Source of the DNA: Bifidobacterium pluvialisilvae
Lineage (GTDB): Bacteria; Actinomycetota; Actinomycetes; Actinomycetales; Bifidobacteriaceae
DNA: 64,000 nucleotides
Direction: 5' to 3'
Assembly: GCF_019331695.1 (NCBI RefSeq)
Contig: NZ_JAHBBI010000008.1
Location: 62,001 to 126,000, forward strand
This document shows positions 1 through 8,243 of this stretch, piece after piece. The position numbers and the translations under genes were made by a program. Position 1 is the stretch's first letter, and each line of letters opens with the position of its first letter. The notes under the pieces were generated by a model. It made no database searches and had not been told where the DNA came from. It saw only the letters and a program-made list of their open reading frames with translations.

Positions 1-94
1 GCGACGCCCTGAGCTCCCCGGCTCCCTAGCCGCCACACACTCAGCATCACCAACCAAATCAACCAAACCAACCACCAAACCAAAGGAAACCATC

Positions 95-979
95 ATGAAG
101 GTAGGATTCGTAGGACTCGGCATCATGGGCAGGCCGATGGCGCACAACGTGCTCAAGGCCGGCCACACCGTCATCGCGTACGACCGCAACCAGGCCCCGG
201 TCGACGAGCTCGCCGCCGCCGGCGCCATCGCCACGGCCAGCGGCAAGGAGGTCGCCGAACAGGCCGACGTCGTCATTACCATGCTGCCGAACTCGCCGCA
301 CGTGCGCAGCGCCCTGTTCGACGAGGGCGGCATCGCCGAAGGCCTGTCCGAAGGCAAAGCCGTCATCGACATGAGCTCCATCGCCCCGCTTGCCAGCCGC
401 GAGTTCGCCGAGAAACTGGCCAAGCGGGGCGTGGACTTCCTCGACGCCCCGGTCTCCGGCGGCGAACCCAAGGCCATCGACGGCACCATCGCGGTCATGG
501 TCGGCGGCGAGCAGGCCGTGTTCGACAAGTACGAGGCGCTGCTCGGCACCATGGCGTCCACCGTCACGCTGGTCGGCGGCGTCGGCGCGGGCAACATCAC
601 CAAGCTCGCCAACCAGATGATCGTGGCCGTGAACATCGCTGCCGTCTCCGAGGCGTACTCGCTGGCCAAGAAGGCCGGCGTCTCCCCGGAGAACGTGTAC
701 AAGGCCATTCGCTCCGGTCTGGCCGGCAGCGTCGTCATGGACCAGAAGTCGCAGAAGATCTTCGACGGCGACTTCACGCCCGGCTTCCGCATCGACCTGC
801 ACATCAAGGACCTGCAGAACGCGCTCGACACCTCGCATGGCGTGAACGTCTCCGCGCCGTTCACCTCGCTCGCCATGGAGATCCTCCAGTCGCTCAAGGT
901 CAACGGCCACGGTTCCGACGACCACAGCGGCATCGCCGAATGGTACGAGATGGTCAATAATTTCAAGCTGCAGGACTGA
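95..979 (+). CDS. garR: 2-hydroxy-3-oxopropionate (tartronate semialdehyde) reductase
   Basis: This cytosolic NAD(P)H enzyme of the beta-hydroxyacid dehydrogenase family would reduce tartronate semialdehyde to D-glycerate. The 294-residue length is typical. It opens with the Rossmann motif GFVGLGIMGRPMAHN, has the substrate-binding motif DAPVSGGEPKAIDGT, and has the catalytic lysine in GAGNITKLANQ at about K170. The C-terminal stretch PGFRIDLHIKDLQNALDTSHGV closely resembles E. coli GarR/GlxR as I remember those sequences. The ATG follows AAAGGA at a normal distance. It appears to be a single gene closed by the strong hairpin at 1064-1106. A 3-hydroxyisobutyrate dehydrogenase activity cannot be excluded from sequence, but the GarR-type motifs favour tartronate semialdehyde. 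A role in galactarate or glyoxylate metabolism would fit the pectin-related genes nearby, which is inference. Confidence 0.88.
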   Translation: MKVGFVGLGIMGRPMAHNVLKAGHTVIAYDRNQAPVDELAAAGAIATASGKEVAEQADVVITMLPNSPHVRSALFDEGGIAEGLSEGKAVIDMSSIAPLASREFAEKLAKRGVDFLDAPVSGGEPKAIDGTIAVMVGGEQAVFDKYEALLGTMASTVTLVGGVGAGNITKLANQMIVAVNIAAVSEAYSLAKKAGVSPENVYKAIRSGLAGSVVMDQKSQKIFDGDFTPGFRIDLHIKDLQNALDTSHGVNVSAPFTSLAMEILQSLKVNGHGSDDHSGIAEWYEMVNNFKLQD

Positions 980-1063
980 CGACGGTCCGCGCGCCGGCGC
1001 GTGACGACATGCACAACGTTGCGTGACGACGGATGCCGATGTACGGAACGTCGATCGCTTGAT

Positions 1064-1106
1064 TTCCCGTGTTCCCCGCCACGCCATGCGGCGGGGAACA
1101 CGGGAA
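1064..1106 (+). terminator. Perfect 17-bp stem-loop after garR
   Basis: TTCCCGTGTTCCCCGCC (1064-1080) and its exact reverse complement (1090-1106) flank a 9-nt loop. It sits 85 bp after the garR stop and 69 bp before the next start. There is no T-run, so it may act in both directions or serve as a transcript-end structure rather than as a classical intrinsic terminator. Confidence 0.6.
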
Positions 1107-1174
1107 TCGTCGTATTGCGATTCCGCGCCGGACATCCGGATACTATTGGCAAGGCAAGGGGAGTGACGGTAATC

Positions 1175-2035
1175 ATGACGTTCAGGGAAACCGTACGACT
1201 GCACGACGGCACGATGATGCCGCGACTGGGCATGGGCACCTGGTATCTGGGGGAGGGGCGGCGTTCCGCGCGCACGGAGATCGCGGCGCTGCGGGCCGGT
1301 CTCGACGCCGGGATCCGGCTCATCGACACGGCCGAGATGTATGGCGAAGGCCGCGCCGAATCGTTGGTCGGCGAGGCGATTGAAGGATATGACCGCGAGC
1401 GGCTGTTCCTCGTCTCCAAGGTGTATCCGCATAACGCCGGCCGCGGCAATCTCCGACGCAGTCTCGAGGCGTCGCTGCGTCGTCTCGGCGTCGATTATCT
1501 CGACATGTATCTGCTGCATTGGCGCGGATCGGTGCCGCTCGCCGAAACCGTGGCGTGCATGGAGACCGCGAAGGCCGACGGACTGATAGCCAACTGGGGC
1601 GTCTCCAACTTCGACACGTCCGACATGCGGGAGCTGTTCCGTGTGCCGGGCGGCGATAATTGCGCCGTGAACCAGGACCTGTATCATCTCGGGTCGCGCG
1701 GCGTGGAATACGATCTGCTGCCGTGGATGCGCGAGCATGGCGTGCCGATGATGGCGTACTGTCCGCTCGCGCAGGCCGGCAGCCTGCGACGCGGGCTGTT
1801 GGACAACGCGGCCGTGCGGTCGGTGGCGGCCGCACACGGCGCCACGCCGATGCAGATCCTGCTCGCGTTCGTGCTGCGACGCGACGACATGATCGCCATT
1901 CCCCGCAGCGGCACGGCCGAGCATGTGCTCGCCAACTGGGCCGCGCGCGAGATTACGCTGACGCCCGGCGACCTGGCCGCGCTCGACGCCGCGTTCCCCG
2001 CCCCGACGCGCAAGGAGCCGCTGGACATGGAGTGA
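1175..2035 (+). CDS. Aldo/keto reductase
   Basis: This 286-residue cytosolic NADPH-dependent reductase has the TIM-barrel AKR fold. The signature residues are visible: GMGTWYLGEGRR near the N-terminus, the Asp and Tyr of LIDTAEMYGEG, the Lys of LVSKVYPHN, the His of DMYLLHWRG, and the NADP-binding tail AIPRSGTAEHVLANWA. The frame is open further upstream to 1001, but that part crosses the hairpin at 1064-1106 and has no AKR similarity. I therefore start at ATG 1175, which begins MTFRETVRLHDGTMMPRLGMG, as AKRs usually do. The overall look is of the YeaE/2,5-diketogluconate reductase group. The substrate is unknown. Confidence 0.85.
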   Translation: MTFRETVRLHDGTMMPRLGMGTWYLGEGRRSARTEIAALRAGLDAGIRLIDTAEMYGEGRAESLVGEAIEGYDRERLFLVSKVYPHNAGRGNLRRSLEASLRRLGVDYLDMYLLHWRGSVPLAETVACMETAKADGLIANWGVSNFDTSDMRELFRVPGGDNCAVNQDLYHLGSRGVEYDLLPWMREHGVPMMAYCPLAQAGSLRRGLLDNAAVRSVAAAHGATPMQILLAFVLRRDDMIAIPRSGTAEHVLANWAAREITLTPGDLAALDAAFPAPTRKEPLDME

Positions 2036-2250
2036 CGCGGTGACCGGGTGCGCTGCATGTGTGACTGGGTGCATCGCGCGTGACCGGGTGCGTTGCGTAT
2101 GTGACCGGGGGCGGGTGTGCCGGGTCACGCACTTGTCGAATCCCTTGTTTTTCAACGTTTTGCAAGTGGCGTTACTGGGTGCGGGTGTGCCCGGTCACGA
2201 TAAGGTGTGCCCGGTCACGGTATACGTGCTCCCGGTCACGTAACGGTGGC
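2036..2250. repeat. Class C nested inverted-repeat array (GTGACCGGGTGC arms)
   Basis: Immediately after the stop there are four forward copies of a motif like GTGACCGGGTGCG. A central stretch containing TTTTTCAACGTTTTGCAAG (about 2149-2168) follows, then several reverse copies like GCCCGGTCACG. Related copies built from the same arm motif lie after the GH43 gene at 11941-12165. Nothing here looks coding. The remaining 100 bp before 2355 hold only an AT-richer leader of the peptidase gene. Confidence 0.75.
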
Positions 2251-2354
2251 CGTCTCGCGTAACGGTGGCCATCGCATAATTGCCGAAGTTGGGGTATTGT
2301 GGTTGATTTGGATTTGTCGACCGGAGAGATGTAACGAACGGGGACAGACGGATT

Positions 2355-5177
2355 ATGACACAGCCCAATCAGCCCATTATCAACACCGAAGCCAACGCCG
2401 ATATCGCCGATATCAATGCGGCGATCGCGGCGTATCCGCGGGCGAAGGCCCGTACGCTGCGGTTCTCGCTTGGCGCGCCGCGTACGGCCACCGTCGTCGA
2501 CGACGGCTCACGCGCGCTGTTCCTGCGGTCGCGCGACCCGCAGGACGCGGTCATGTGCCTGTGGATGAGCTGGTTCGACGGCGCGGGACGCCATCACGAG
2601 ACGTTGCTGGCCGACCCCCGCGACCTGTTCGCCGCCGCCGGCTCGAACACGGCCGAGGCCGGCGTGCCCGACGAGGAGAAGGCCCGCCGCGAACGCGCCC
2701 GCGAATCCGCGGCCGGCATCGTGTCGTACAGCGTCAACGAATCCGGCAATCGCGTGACGTTCACGGTCGGCGGCCGCCTGTGGCTCACGACCATCGTGTT
2801 CGACGGCGACCTCGAATTCATATCCGAACTCAATTCCGACGGCGACGATAGCGGCGACGACTTCGGCACGGCGGGCGGCGACTCGCGCCGCGGACCGGCC
2901 CGCGTTACGGTCGAGGAAGGCGAACTCCACGCCGTCACCCGCGAACTCGGCGACACCTGGTACGTATCCGCCATGGCCGTGCACGGCCACCCCGGCCGAC
3001 TGTTCCGACCCGTGCTCAACCCACGCATCTCGCCCAACGGCAAGCTCGTCGCCTATACGACCGGGCGCATGATCAACCTCGTCGTCATCGGCGAGAACGG
3101 CGCCCCCGACGACGAACGCTCCATCTGCGGTGTCTACGACGACCCGAACGTCACCGTCGGCCTGGCGGAATTCGCGGCCGGCGAGGAAATGGACCGCTAC
3201 GACGGATTCTGGTGGTCGCCCGACTCGAAGAGCCTCCTCATCGAACGCGCCGACGAATCGGCGGAGCCGGTCTGGCACATCAGCGACCCGGCGAACCCGA
3301 CCGCGCCCGCCCGCACGCGACACTATCCGCAGGCGCTCACCAAGAACGCCGACGTACGACTGTTCCGATTCGACATCGGCGACATCGAGCACCGCGCCGC
3401 CAACATGGCGTACTCCAGCATCGTCGACCTGCCGGAAGTCTGGTGGGACCGCCACGGCTACGAATACCTCGCCGACGTGCATTGGAGCCGCGGCGGCGAC
3501 CCGCTGCTGCTCGTGCAGAACCGCCGACAGACCGCCGACCAGGTGCTCACCATCGGCGAGGAAGGCAGCAATCCCAACGTCGGATACGCCTCCCAGCAGA
3601 GCATCCTCGACGGATTCGCGCTCGAACAGGACGGCGGCGCGCTCGCGGCCGAGGAACGCCACCGCTGGCTGCCGACCAGCCCGCTGACCGTCAGCGGCAG
3701 CCGGTACTGGCTCGATCTGATCCACGGCTGCCCGGCGTGGACGCCCGACGGCCGCCTCATCACCGCCATGCCCGACGAGGAGACCGACACCATGCGTCTC
3801 GCCGTCGACGGCCACGCGTTCACGCCTGTCGGCTGGCAGGTGCTTTCGGTGCTCGACGTGACCGACCATGACGTGCTGGCGCGCGCGGCCCGCGACGCCC
3901 GCGGCGTCGACGTGGTGAGCTTCCCGCTGCCGTCCGCAGGCCAGGAGTTCGTCGGCTCGTACTGGCAGGAGGTGCGTGACGACAGTCGTGGCATCGAAAC
4001 CCCCGACGCCCCCAACGCCAACGGTTTCGGCAACCGGTTCGCCGCCGACTCCGACGGCGACTACGACGCGTCCGGCGAATCCGCCGCACCAAAGGTGCTC
4101 AACCCCGAGCCGGGCGTGTGGACGGCATCCCGCACCGGCGACGGCGTGGTGCTCTCCGGCCGCACCATGCGCGACGCCAAATCGGTCATGATCCACATGG
4201 TGGACGGATCGTCGGGGGAGCCGGTCTCCGCGACGATCACGAACCATGCCGAAACGCCCGGATTCACGCCCAACACGACGTTCGTCCGGCTCGGCCGGCG
4301 CGGCATGCACGCGGCGATCACGCTGCCGTCGGCCGGCAGCCCGTACGCCCACGCCGAAACGCTGCCCGTGCTCATGAAACCGTACGGCGGGCCGATGCAC
4401 CGTGAGGTCATGCTCGCGCAGTCGATGTACTGGGATGCGCAATGGTGGGCCGATCAGGGATTCATCGTCGTGGCGGCCGACGGACGCGGCACCGGCGCCC
4501 GCGGCCTCGCCTGGGACCACGCCATGTTCGAACGGTTCGCCGACGTGGCGCTTGAGGACCAGGTCGAAGCCGTGCGCGCACTGCCCGAGGCGATGGGGGA
4601 GATCCTTCGACTCCGGTCTGCGACCTCCGCTCAGGATGACAACGGGGGAGTGCGTCCCGCTCAGGATGACAATGGGGGAGTGCGCCCCGCTCAGGAGGAC
4701 AACGGGGGAGTGCGCCGTCCCGTACAGGATGACAATGGGGGAGTGCCCAAGCCCGACCTCGACCACGTGGCCATGATCGGCTGGTCGTTCGGCGGATTCC
4801 TCTCCGCGCTCGCCGTGCTGCGCGCGCCCGACGTGTTCGCCGCGGCCTGCGCCGGCGCCCCGCCCACCGACTGGACGCTGTACGACACCCACTACACCGA
4901 ACGCTACCTCGGCCTCAACCCGCGCGTATACGAGCGCAACAGCCTCATCGCCGACGCGCCGAACCTGCGCCGCCCGCTGCTGCTCATCCACGGATTCGCC
5001 GACGACAACGTGACCGTGGCCAACACGCTGCGCCTCAGCTCCGCGCTGCTCGCCGCCGGCCGCGAACACACCGTGCTGCCGCTCACCGGCATCACCCACA
5101 TGACCAACGACGAGACCGTCGCCGAAAACCTGCTGCTCTTCCAGCGCGACTTCCTGCGCAAGGCGCTCGCGGAGTAG
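2355..5177 (+). CDS. S9-family prolyl peptidase (DPP IV type) with repeat-derived insertion
   Basis: This 940-residue serine exopeptidase should cleave dipeptides after proline or alanine. No signal peptide is visible, so it is probably intracellular. The N-terminal half is the DPP IV beta-propeller and includes the double-Glu anchor for the substrate N-terminus (E277-E278 in AAGEEMDRYDGFWWSPD). The C-terminal alpha/beta-hydrolase domain has the triad S811 (GWSFGG), D883 (ADDNVT) and H915 (GITHMTND). Between PEAMG and PDLDHVAMIG an extra segment of about 50 residues (about 4598-4745) is translated from an intergenic repeat and gives four DDNGGV/EDNGGV units. The insertion lies on the hydrolase domain before the nucleophile elbow and keeps the frame, so the enzyme may still fold. 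The family and catalytic assignment are firm; activity with the insertion is unknown. Confidence 0.9.
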   Translation: MTQPNQPIINTEANADIADINAAIAAYPRAKARTLRFSLGAPRTATVVDDGSRALFLRSRDPQDAVMCLWMSWFDGAGRHHETLLADPRDLFAAAGSNTAEAGVPDEEKARRERARESAAGIVSYSVNESGNRVTFTVGGRLWLTTIVFDGDLEFISELNSDGDDSGDDFGTAGGDSRRGPARVTVEEGELHAVTRELGDTWYVSAMAVHGHPGRLFRPVLNPRISPNGKLVAYTTGRMINLVVIGENGAPDDERSICGVYDDPNVTVGLAEFAAGEEMDRYDGFWWSPDSKSLLIERADESAEPVWHISDPANPTAPARTRHYPQALTKNADVRLFRFDIGDIEHRAANMAYSSIVDLPEVWWDRHGYEYLADVHWSRGGDPLLLVQNRRQTADQVLTIGEEGSNPNVGYASQQSILDGFALEQDGGALAAEERHRWLPTSPLTVSGSRYWLDLIHGCPAWTPDGRLITAMPDEETDTMRLAVDGHAFTPVGWQVLSVLDVTDHDVLARAARDARGVDVVSFPLPSAGQEFVGSYWQEVRDDSRGIETPDAPNANGFGNRFAADSDGDYDASGESAAPKVLNPEPGVWTASRTGDGVVLSGRTMRDAKSVMIHMVDGSSGEPVSATITNHAETPGFTPNTTFVRLGRRGMHAAITLPSAGSPYAHAETLPVLMKPYGGPMHREVMLAQSMYWDAQWWADQGFIVVAADGRGTGARGLAWDHAMFERFADVALEDQVEAVRALPEAMGEILRLRSATSAQDDNGGVRPAQDDNGGVRPAQEDNGGVRRPVQDDNGGVPKPDLDHVAMIGWSFGGFLSALAVLRAPDVFAAACAGAPPTDWTLYDTHYTERYLGLNPRVYERNSLIADAPNLRRPLLLIHGFADDNVTVANTLRLSSALLAAGREHTVLPLTGITHMTNDETVAENLLLFQRDFLRKALAE
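4598..4745 (+). repeat. Family A hairpin repeat translated in frame inside the S9 peptidase
   Basis: The segment starts GATCCTTCGACTCC, continues with the hairpin GGTCtgcGACC (4615-4625) and CCGCTCAGGATGAC. It then has a 30-bp tandem (GCTCAGGATGACAACGGGGG type) with repeats at 4631, 4661 and 4691 and a diverged 33-bp unit after that. These are the same words found in intergenic copies, for example at 20023-20143 and 33194-33312. The frame stays open throughout. Confidence 0.9.
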
Positions 5178-5203
5178 ATGCGACTGGGGACGGCGGTGCC
5201 CGG

Positions 5204-5342
5204 CCGCCCCGGTTGTTCGCCAAACTCACCGCAACCCCGGTTGTTCGTCGAAATCCACCGCGAATCAGCCGTTTCGACCGGCGTGTTGCGGTGAGAATCG
5301 CCAACAACCGGCTTTGCGGTGAAAATCGCGAACAACCGAAGA
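5204..5342. repeat. Class C nested inverted repeat (CGGTTGTTCG arms)
   Basis: Two forward units CGGTTGTTCG (5210 and 5238) are mirrored by CCAACAACCG (5301) and CGAACAACCG (5329). The arms extend inward: CTCACCGCAAC near 5226-5236 pairs with GTTGCGGTGAG near 5285-5295. The whole forms a long cruciform-capable structure in the gap between the peptidase and the permease. The rest of the gap to 5546 shows no gene. Confidence 0.8.
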
Positions 5343-5546
5343 CGGATGAAAGCCCCCGCCCCACCCCGCCCCCGGTCACGCAACGGCGAATCGCAGGTGA
5401 AATCCTCCCCCGTTTACACGAATTTCCTGTAGGTTCTGTACTCTAGTGCAATTGCCGCATACAAGCGGCGTTCCGTCGTGCATCGTCGCGTCTGTTCGCC
5501 GAAACGGGAATGCATCAGCGAACAGACGCGGCGGGAACGAGGATAT

Positions 5547-7016
5547 ATGCAGGACGTCGAGGAGCTTGACGCGGAAAACCAGATGAACCGTGGCCTGAAG
5601 AACCGCCACGTGCAGTTCATCGCCATCGGTGGCACCATCGGAACGGGCCTGTTCCTCGGTTCCGGCAAATCCATCTCGCTCACCGGACCGAGCATCGTCT
5701 TCGTCTACATCGCCGTCGGCATCATCATGTTCCTGCTCATGCGCGGCATCGGCGAGATGATGTACCGCGACCCCAGCCAGCACACGTTCATCAACTTCAT
5801 CACGCGGTATTTGGGCCGCGGCTGGGGGCATTTCGCCGGCTGGACGTACTGGATCGTGCTGATTCTCATCGGCATGAGCGAAATCACCGCGGTCTCCACG
5901 TATTTCGTCACGTTCTTCGACACGTTCGGCATCGATCTCAGCCATTGGAAATGGCTGATCGAACTGTGCTTCCTCGTGGCGCTGTCCGGCATCAACCTCA
6001 TCGCGGTGAAGGTGTTCGGCGAGGCCGAATTCTGGTTCTCGATGATCAAGATCACGCTGATCTGCGGCATGATCGCCACCGCCGTCGTGATGCTCGTCAT
6101 CGGATATCATTACCCGGCCGTGCAGATCACCGGCTCCGACCACGTCAGCCCCGCCGGCGCCGTGAGCCTCACCAACATCACCGACGGATTCTCGCTCGCG
6201 CCGAACGGCTGGCTGGCCCTGCTCATGAGCTTCCAGATGGTGTTCTACGCCTATCAGATGATCGAATTCATCGGCGTGACCGTGTCCGAGACCGAAAACC
6301 CGCGCAAGGTGTTGCCCAAGGCCATCAACGAAATCATCCTGCGCGTGCTGATCTTCTACGTTGGCGCGTTGATCGCCATCATGGTGATCGTGCCGTGGCG
6401 CAATTTCCAGCCGAACGCCGACGGATCGTTCGCCTCGCCGTTCATCATGGTGTTCAAATACGCCGGCCTCGACTGGGCGGCCGCGCTCGTGTTCTTCGTC
6501 GTGATCACCGCCGCGTCGTCGGCGCTGAACTCGCTGCTGTACTCCGCCGGACGACACCTGTACCAGCTGGCGAAGGATTCGCCGTCGCCGGCCATGCAGC
6601 GCCTCGGCGTGGTATCCAAAAACCAGGTGCCGGCGAAGGCCATCATCGTGTCGGCGGCCATGATCGTGCTCTCGCCGATCATCAATGCGTTCCCGCAGGT
6701 TTCCAGCGCGTTCGTGCTGTTCTCGTCGGCGTCGTCCGCCGTGATCATCTTCATTTACACGCTGACGATGATCGCGCATCGGAAATACCGTGTCTCGCCC
6801 GATTTCATCGCCGATGGCTATATCATGCCGGCGTGGAAAATCACGAATACGCTGGCGATTGCGTTCTTCGTATTCGTATATTGCACGCTGTTCATCTCCA
6901 GCGATACGCGAGGCCCGGCGATCGCAGGCTTGGTGTGGCTGGTGATTTTCGGCGGGTTCTGCCAGTGGAGGCAGCGGTTGGAGGACCGCGACCTCAAGCG
7001 CGCCATCAATTCATGA
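5547..7016 (+). CDS. Amino acid permease, APC superfamily (CycA/AnsP-like)
   Basis: This 489-residue inner-membrane proton symporter has about twelve hydrophobic segments. The AAT-family signature is clear: LKNRHVQFIAIGGTIGTGLFLGSG in TM1, a Glu/Pro-containing TVSETENPRKVLPKAI loop, and ASSALNSLLYSAGRHLYQLA in the TM8 region. The C-terminal half recalls E. coli D-serine/D-alanine/glycine permease CycA. The substrate cannot be fixed from sequence. The open frame runs back to 5478, but ATG 5547 has a ribosome site (GAACGAGGA) about 6 nt upstream and gives the usual short charged N-terminus, so I start there. It converges on the AEC transporter gene, and the shared gap carries AATTCATGAATCG/AATTCGTGAATT arms. 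Confidence 0.88.
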   Translation: MQDVEELDAENQMNRGLKNRHVQFIAIGGTIGTGLFLGSGKSISLTGPSIVFVYIAVGIIMFLLMRGIGEMMYRDPSQHTFINFITRYLGRGWGHFAGWTYWIVLILIGMSEITAVSTYFVTFFDTFGIDLSHWKWLIELCFLVALSGINLIAVKVFGEAEFWFSMIKITLICGMIATAVVMLVIGYHYPAVQITGSDHVSPAGAVSLTNITDGFSLAPNGWLALLMSFQMVFYAYQMIEFIGVTVSETENPRKVLPKAINEIILRVLIFYVGALIAIMVIVPWRNFQPNADGSFASPFIMVFKYAGLDWAAALVFFVVITAASSALNSLLYSAGRHLYQLAKDSPSPAMQRLGVVSKNQVPAKAIIVSAAMIVLSPIINAFPQVSSAFVLFSSASSAVIIFIYTLTMIAHRKYRVSPDFIADGYIMPAWKITNTLAIAFFVFVYCTLFISSDTRGPAIAGLVWLVIFGGFCQWRQRLEDRDLKRAINS

Positions 7017-7075
7017 ATCGTCGGATATCGACGTTGTTAGCGGTAAAAACAGGCGTATCTCGCAATTCGTGAATT
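7008..7075. repeat. AATTCatGAATCG inverted arms between convergent genes
   Basis: AATTCATGAATCG (7008-7020) and GCAATTCGTGAATT (7062-7075) form imperfect inverted arms around an AT-rich centre containing ACGTTGTTAGCGG. Both arms overlap gene ends. The same arm sequence recurs on the other side of the AEC transporter gene (8095-8162). Confidence 0.65.
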
Positions 7076-8051
7076 AAAAAATCACCGCCGAGATCGCCGT
7101 CAACGAAATCAATGAGAACAACGTCGATACCAGCACCATTCCCACCGCATACTCCGGCATGTTCTTCGACCGTCCGGAGAACATCGCGATCGTCGTCATC
7201 GTCGGCAGACCGGAAATCAACGCCATCATCTCGATCATCTCGTGCGTGAACGGCAGCCCGGTCGCGCCGGCGAACCACGTCATCAGCGCCGCGAAACCAA
7301 TGGGGAACAGCAGCATCTTGATGACCATGCCCACATACAGTTCGTATTTTCCGAAAATCCCCCACCATTTCGTCAACGCGAACAACCCGCCCAGATAGAA
7401 CAGCGACAGCGGCGTCGACATCTGGCCGATCGTATGCAACGGCGTCAATATGACGCCGGGGATGCGTACACCGGCTGTGATGATCGCCAGCGCGATAAGA
7501 ATCCCGATGAACGCCGGATTGGCGAAACGGCGCAGAAAACCGACGGCGCGGCGCGAGAACGGGACTGCGACGCGTTCGGCGCCGGCATCACGCACCGGCT
7601 CGCACAACCATACGCCGTACGACCACAGCAGCGCCTGATCGACCAACGACATCAGCACGATGAAAATAGCGCCGTCCTTGGGGAACAACGCCATGACCAG
7701 CGGAATGCCGATGAACCCTGCGTTGCCGAACATGAACCCCGCCTGGAACAGATGGCTGCGGCTGCCATGCAGACGCAATATCCACGCCGCGACCGCGACC
7801 ACAGCCGCCAGCAACGCATACATGATCGCCGTCAGTGCGATGATGCCCCAGTTGCGGACGATGTCGGCGCGCGTCGTGCCGGCGACCGCGTTGCTGAACA
7901 CGAGCACGGGGATGAGCACCTTCGTGAGCAGCATGCACATGCCGTCGAGCGTTTTCATGCCGTAGAACCGCAGGCGGACGCAACCGTACCCCACCATCAT
8001 CATGATGAAAAACCCGACGATCTGGCCGACCACGATCTCGAACTGCGACAT
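7074..8051 (-). CDS. AEC (auxin efflux carrier) family transporter
   Basis: This 325-residue inner-membrane transporter has about ten hydrophobic segments. It starts MSQFEIVVGQIVGFFIMMMVGYGCVR and contains LFQAGFMFGNAGFIGIPLVMALFPKDG, the family's hallmark asparagine- and glycine-rich discontinuous helix. AEC proteins export or import small carboxylates such as malate or malonate; the substrate here is not known. The ATG at 8051 is preceded on its strand by GGGAGG at ideal spacing. The gene is convergent with the permease and divergent from the first GH43 gene. Inverted repeats with the arm word AATTCACGAATC bound it on both sides. Confidence 0.85.
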   Translation of the reverse strand: MSQFEIVVGQIVGFFIMMMVGYGCVRLRFYGMKTLDGMCMLLTKVLIPVLVFSNAVAGTTRADIVRNWGIIALTAIMYALLAAVVAVAAWILRLHGSRSHLFQAGFMFGNAGFIGIPLVMALFPKDGAIFIVLMSLVDQALLWSYGVWLCEPVRDAGAERVAVPFSRRAVGFLRRFANPAFIGILIALAIITAGVRIPGVILTPLHTIGQMSTPLSLFYLGGLFALTKWWGIFGKYELYVGMVIKMLLFPIGFAALMTWFAGATGLPFTHEMIEMMALISGLPTMTTIAMFSGRSKNMPEYAVGMVLVSTLFSLISLTAISAVIF

Positions 8052-8094
8052 GCTGCCTCCCTTTGCCCATCGGGGATGATACTCAGGGGCGTTG

Positions 8095-8162
8095 AATTCA
8101 CGAATCGTGAAATACCCTCATTGTGAGCGCTAAATTTGCGGGTATTTTGCGATTCGTGAATT
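8095..8162. promoter_or_regulatory. Long inverted repeat between divergent AEC and GH43 promoters
   Basis: Two 23-nt arms, 8095-8117 (begins AATTCACGAATCG, ends AAATACCC) and 8140-8162 (begins GGGTATTT, ends CGATTCGTGAATT), are complementary except at two positions. The 22-nt loop carries TTGTGAGCGC (8121-8130), one half of a lac-type operator. It lies in the shared 192-bp intergenic region and could control both genes. The function is inferred from position. Confidence 0.65.
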
Positions 8163-8207
8163 GGATATACGCTAAAATATTCCAGAATAGCGTTGTTTGC
8201 GCTCACA
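8121..8207. promoter_or_regulatory. Pair of LacI-type operator half-sites upstream of GH43
   Basis: TTGTGAGCGCTAAATT (8121-8136) and TTTGCGCTCACACG (8196-8209 region) each match one half of the ideal TGTGAGCGCTCACA operator, in opposite orientation and about 75 bp apart. Between them, TATTCCAGAATA (about 8178-8190) is a further palindrome within ACGCTA...TAGCGT. Spaced operators of this kind suit repression by a LacI-family sugar regulator. No such regulator is encoded in the window. Confidence 0.45.
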
Positions 8208-8243
8208 CGGGGAAGAGGAGCCCCACTTGATCGAGGAGGATTA

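Noticed and set aside
1-94. End of an upstream gene
   Set aside because: No coding frame of convincing composition enters the window. Only a C- and A-rich leader with the garR ribosome site is present.
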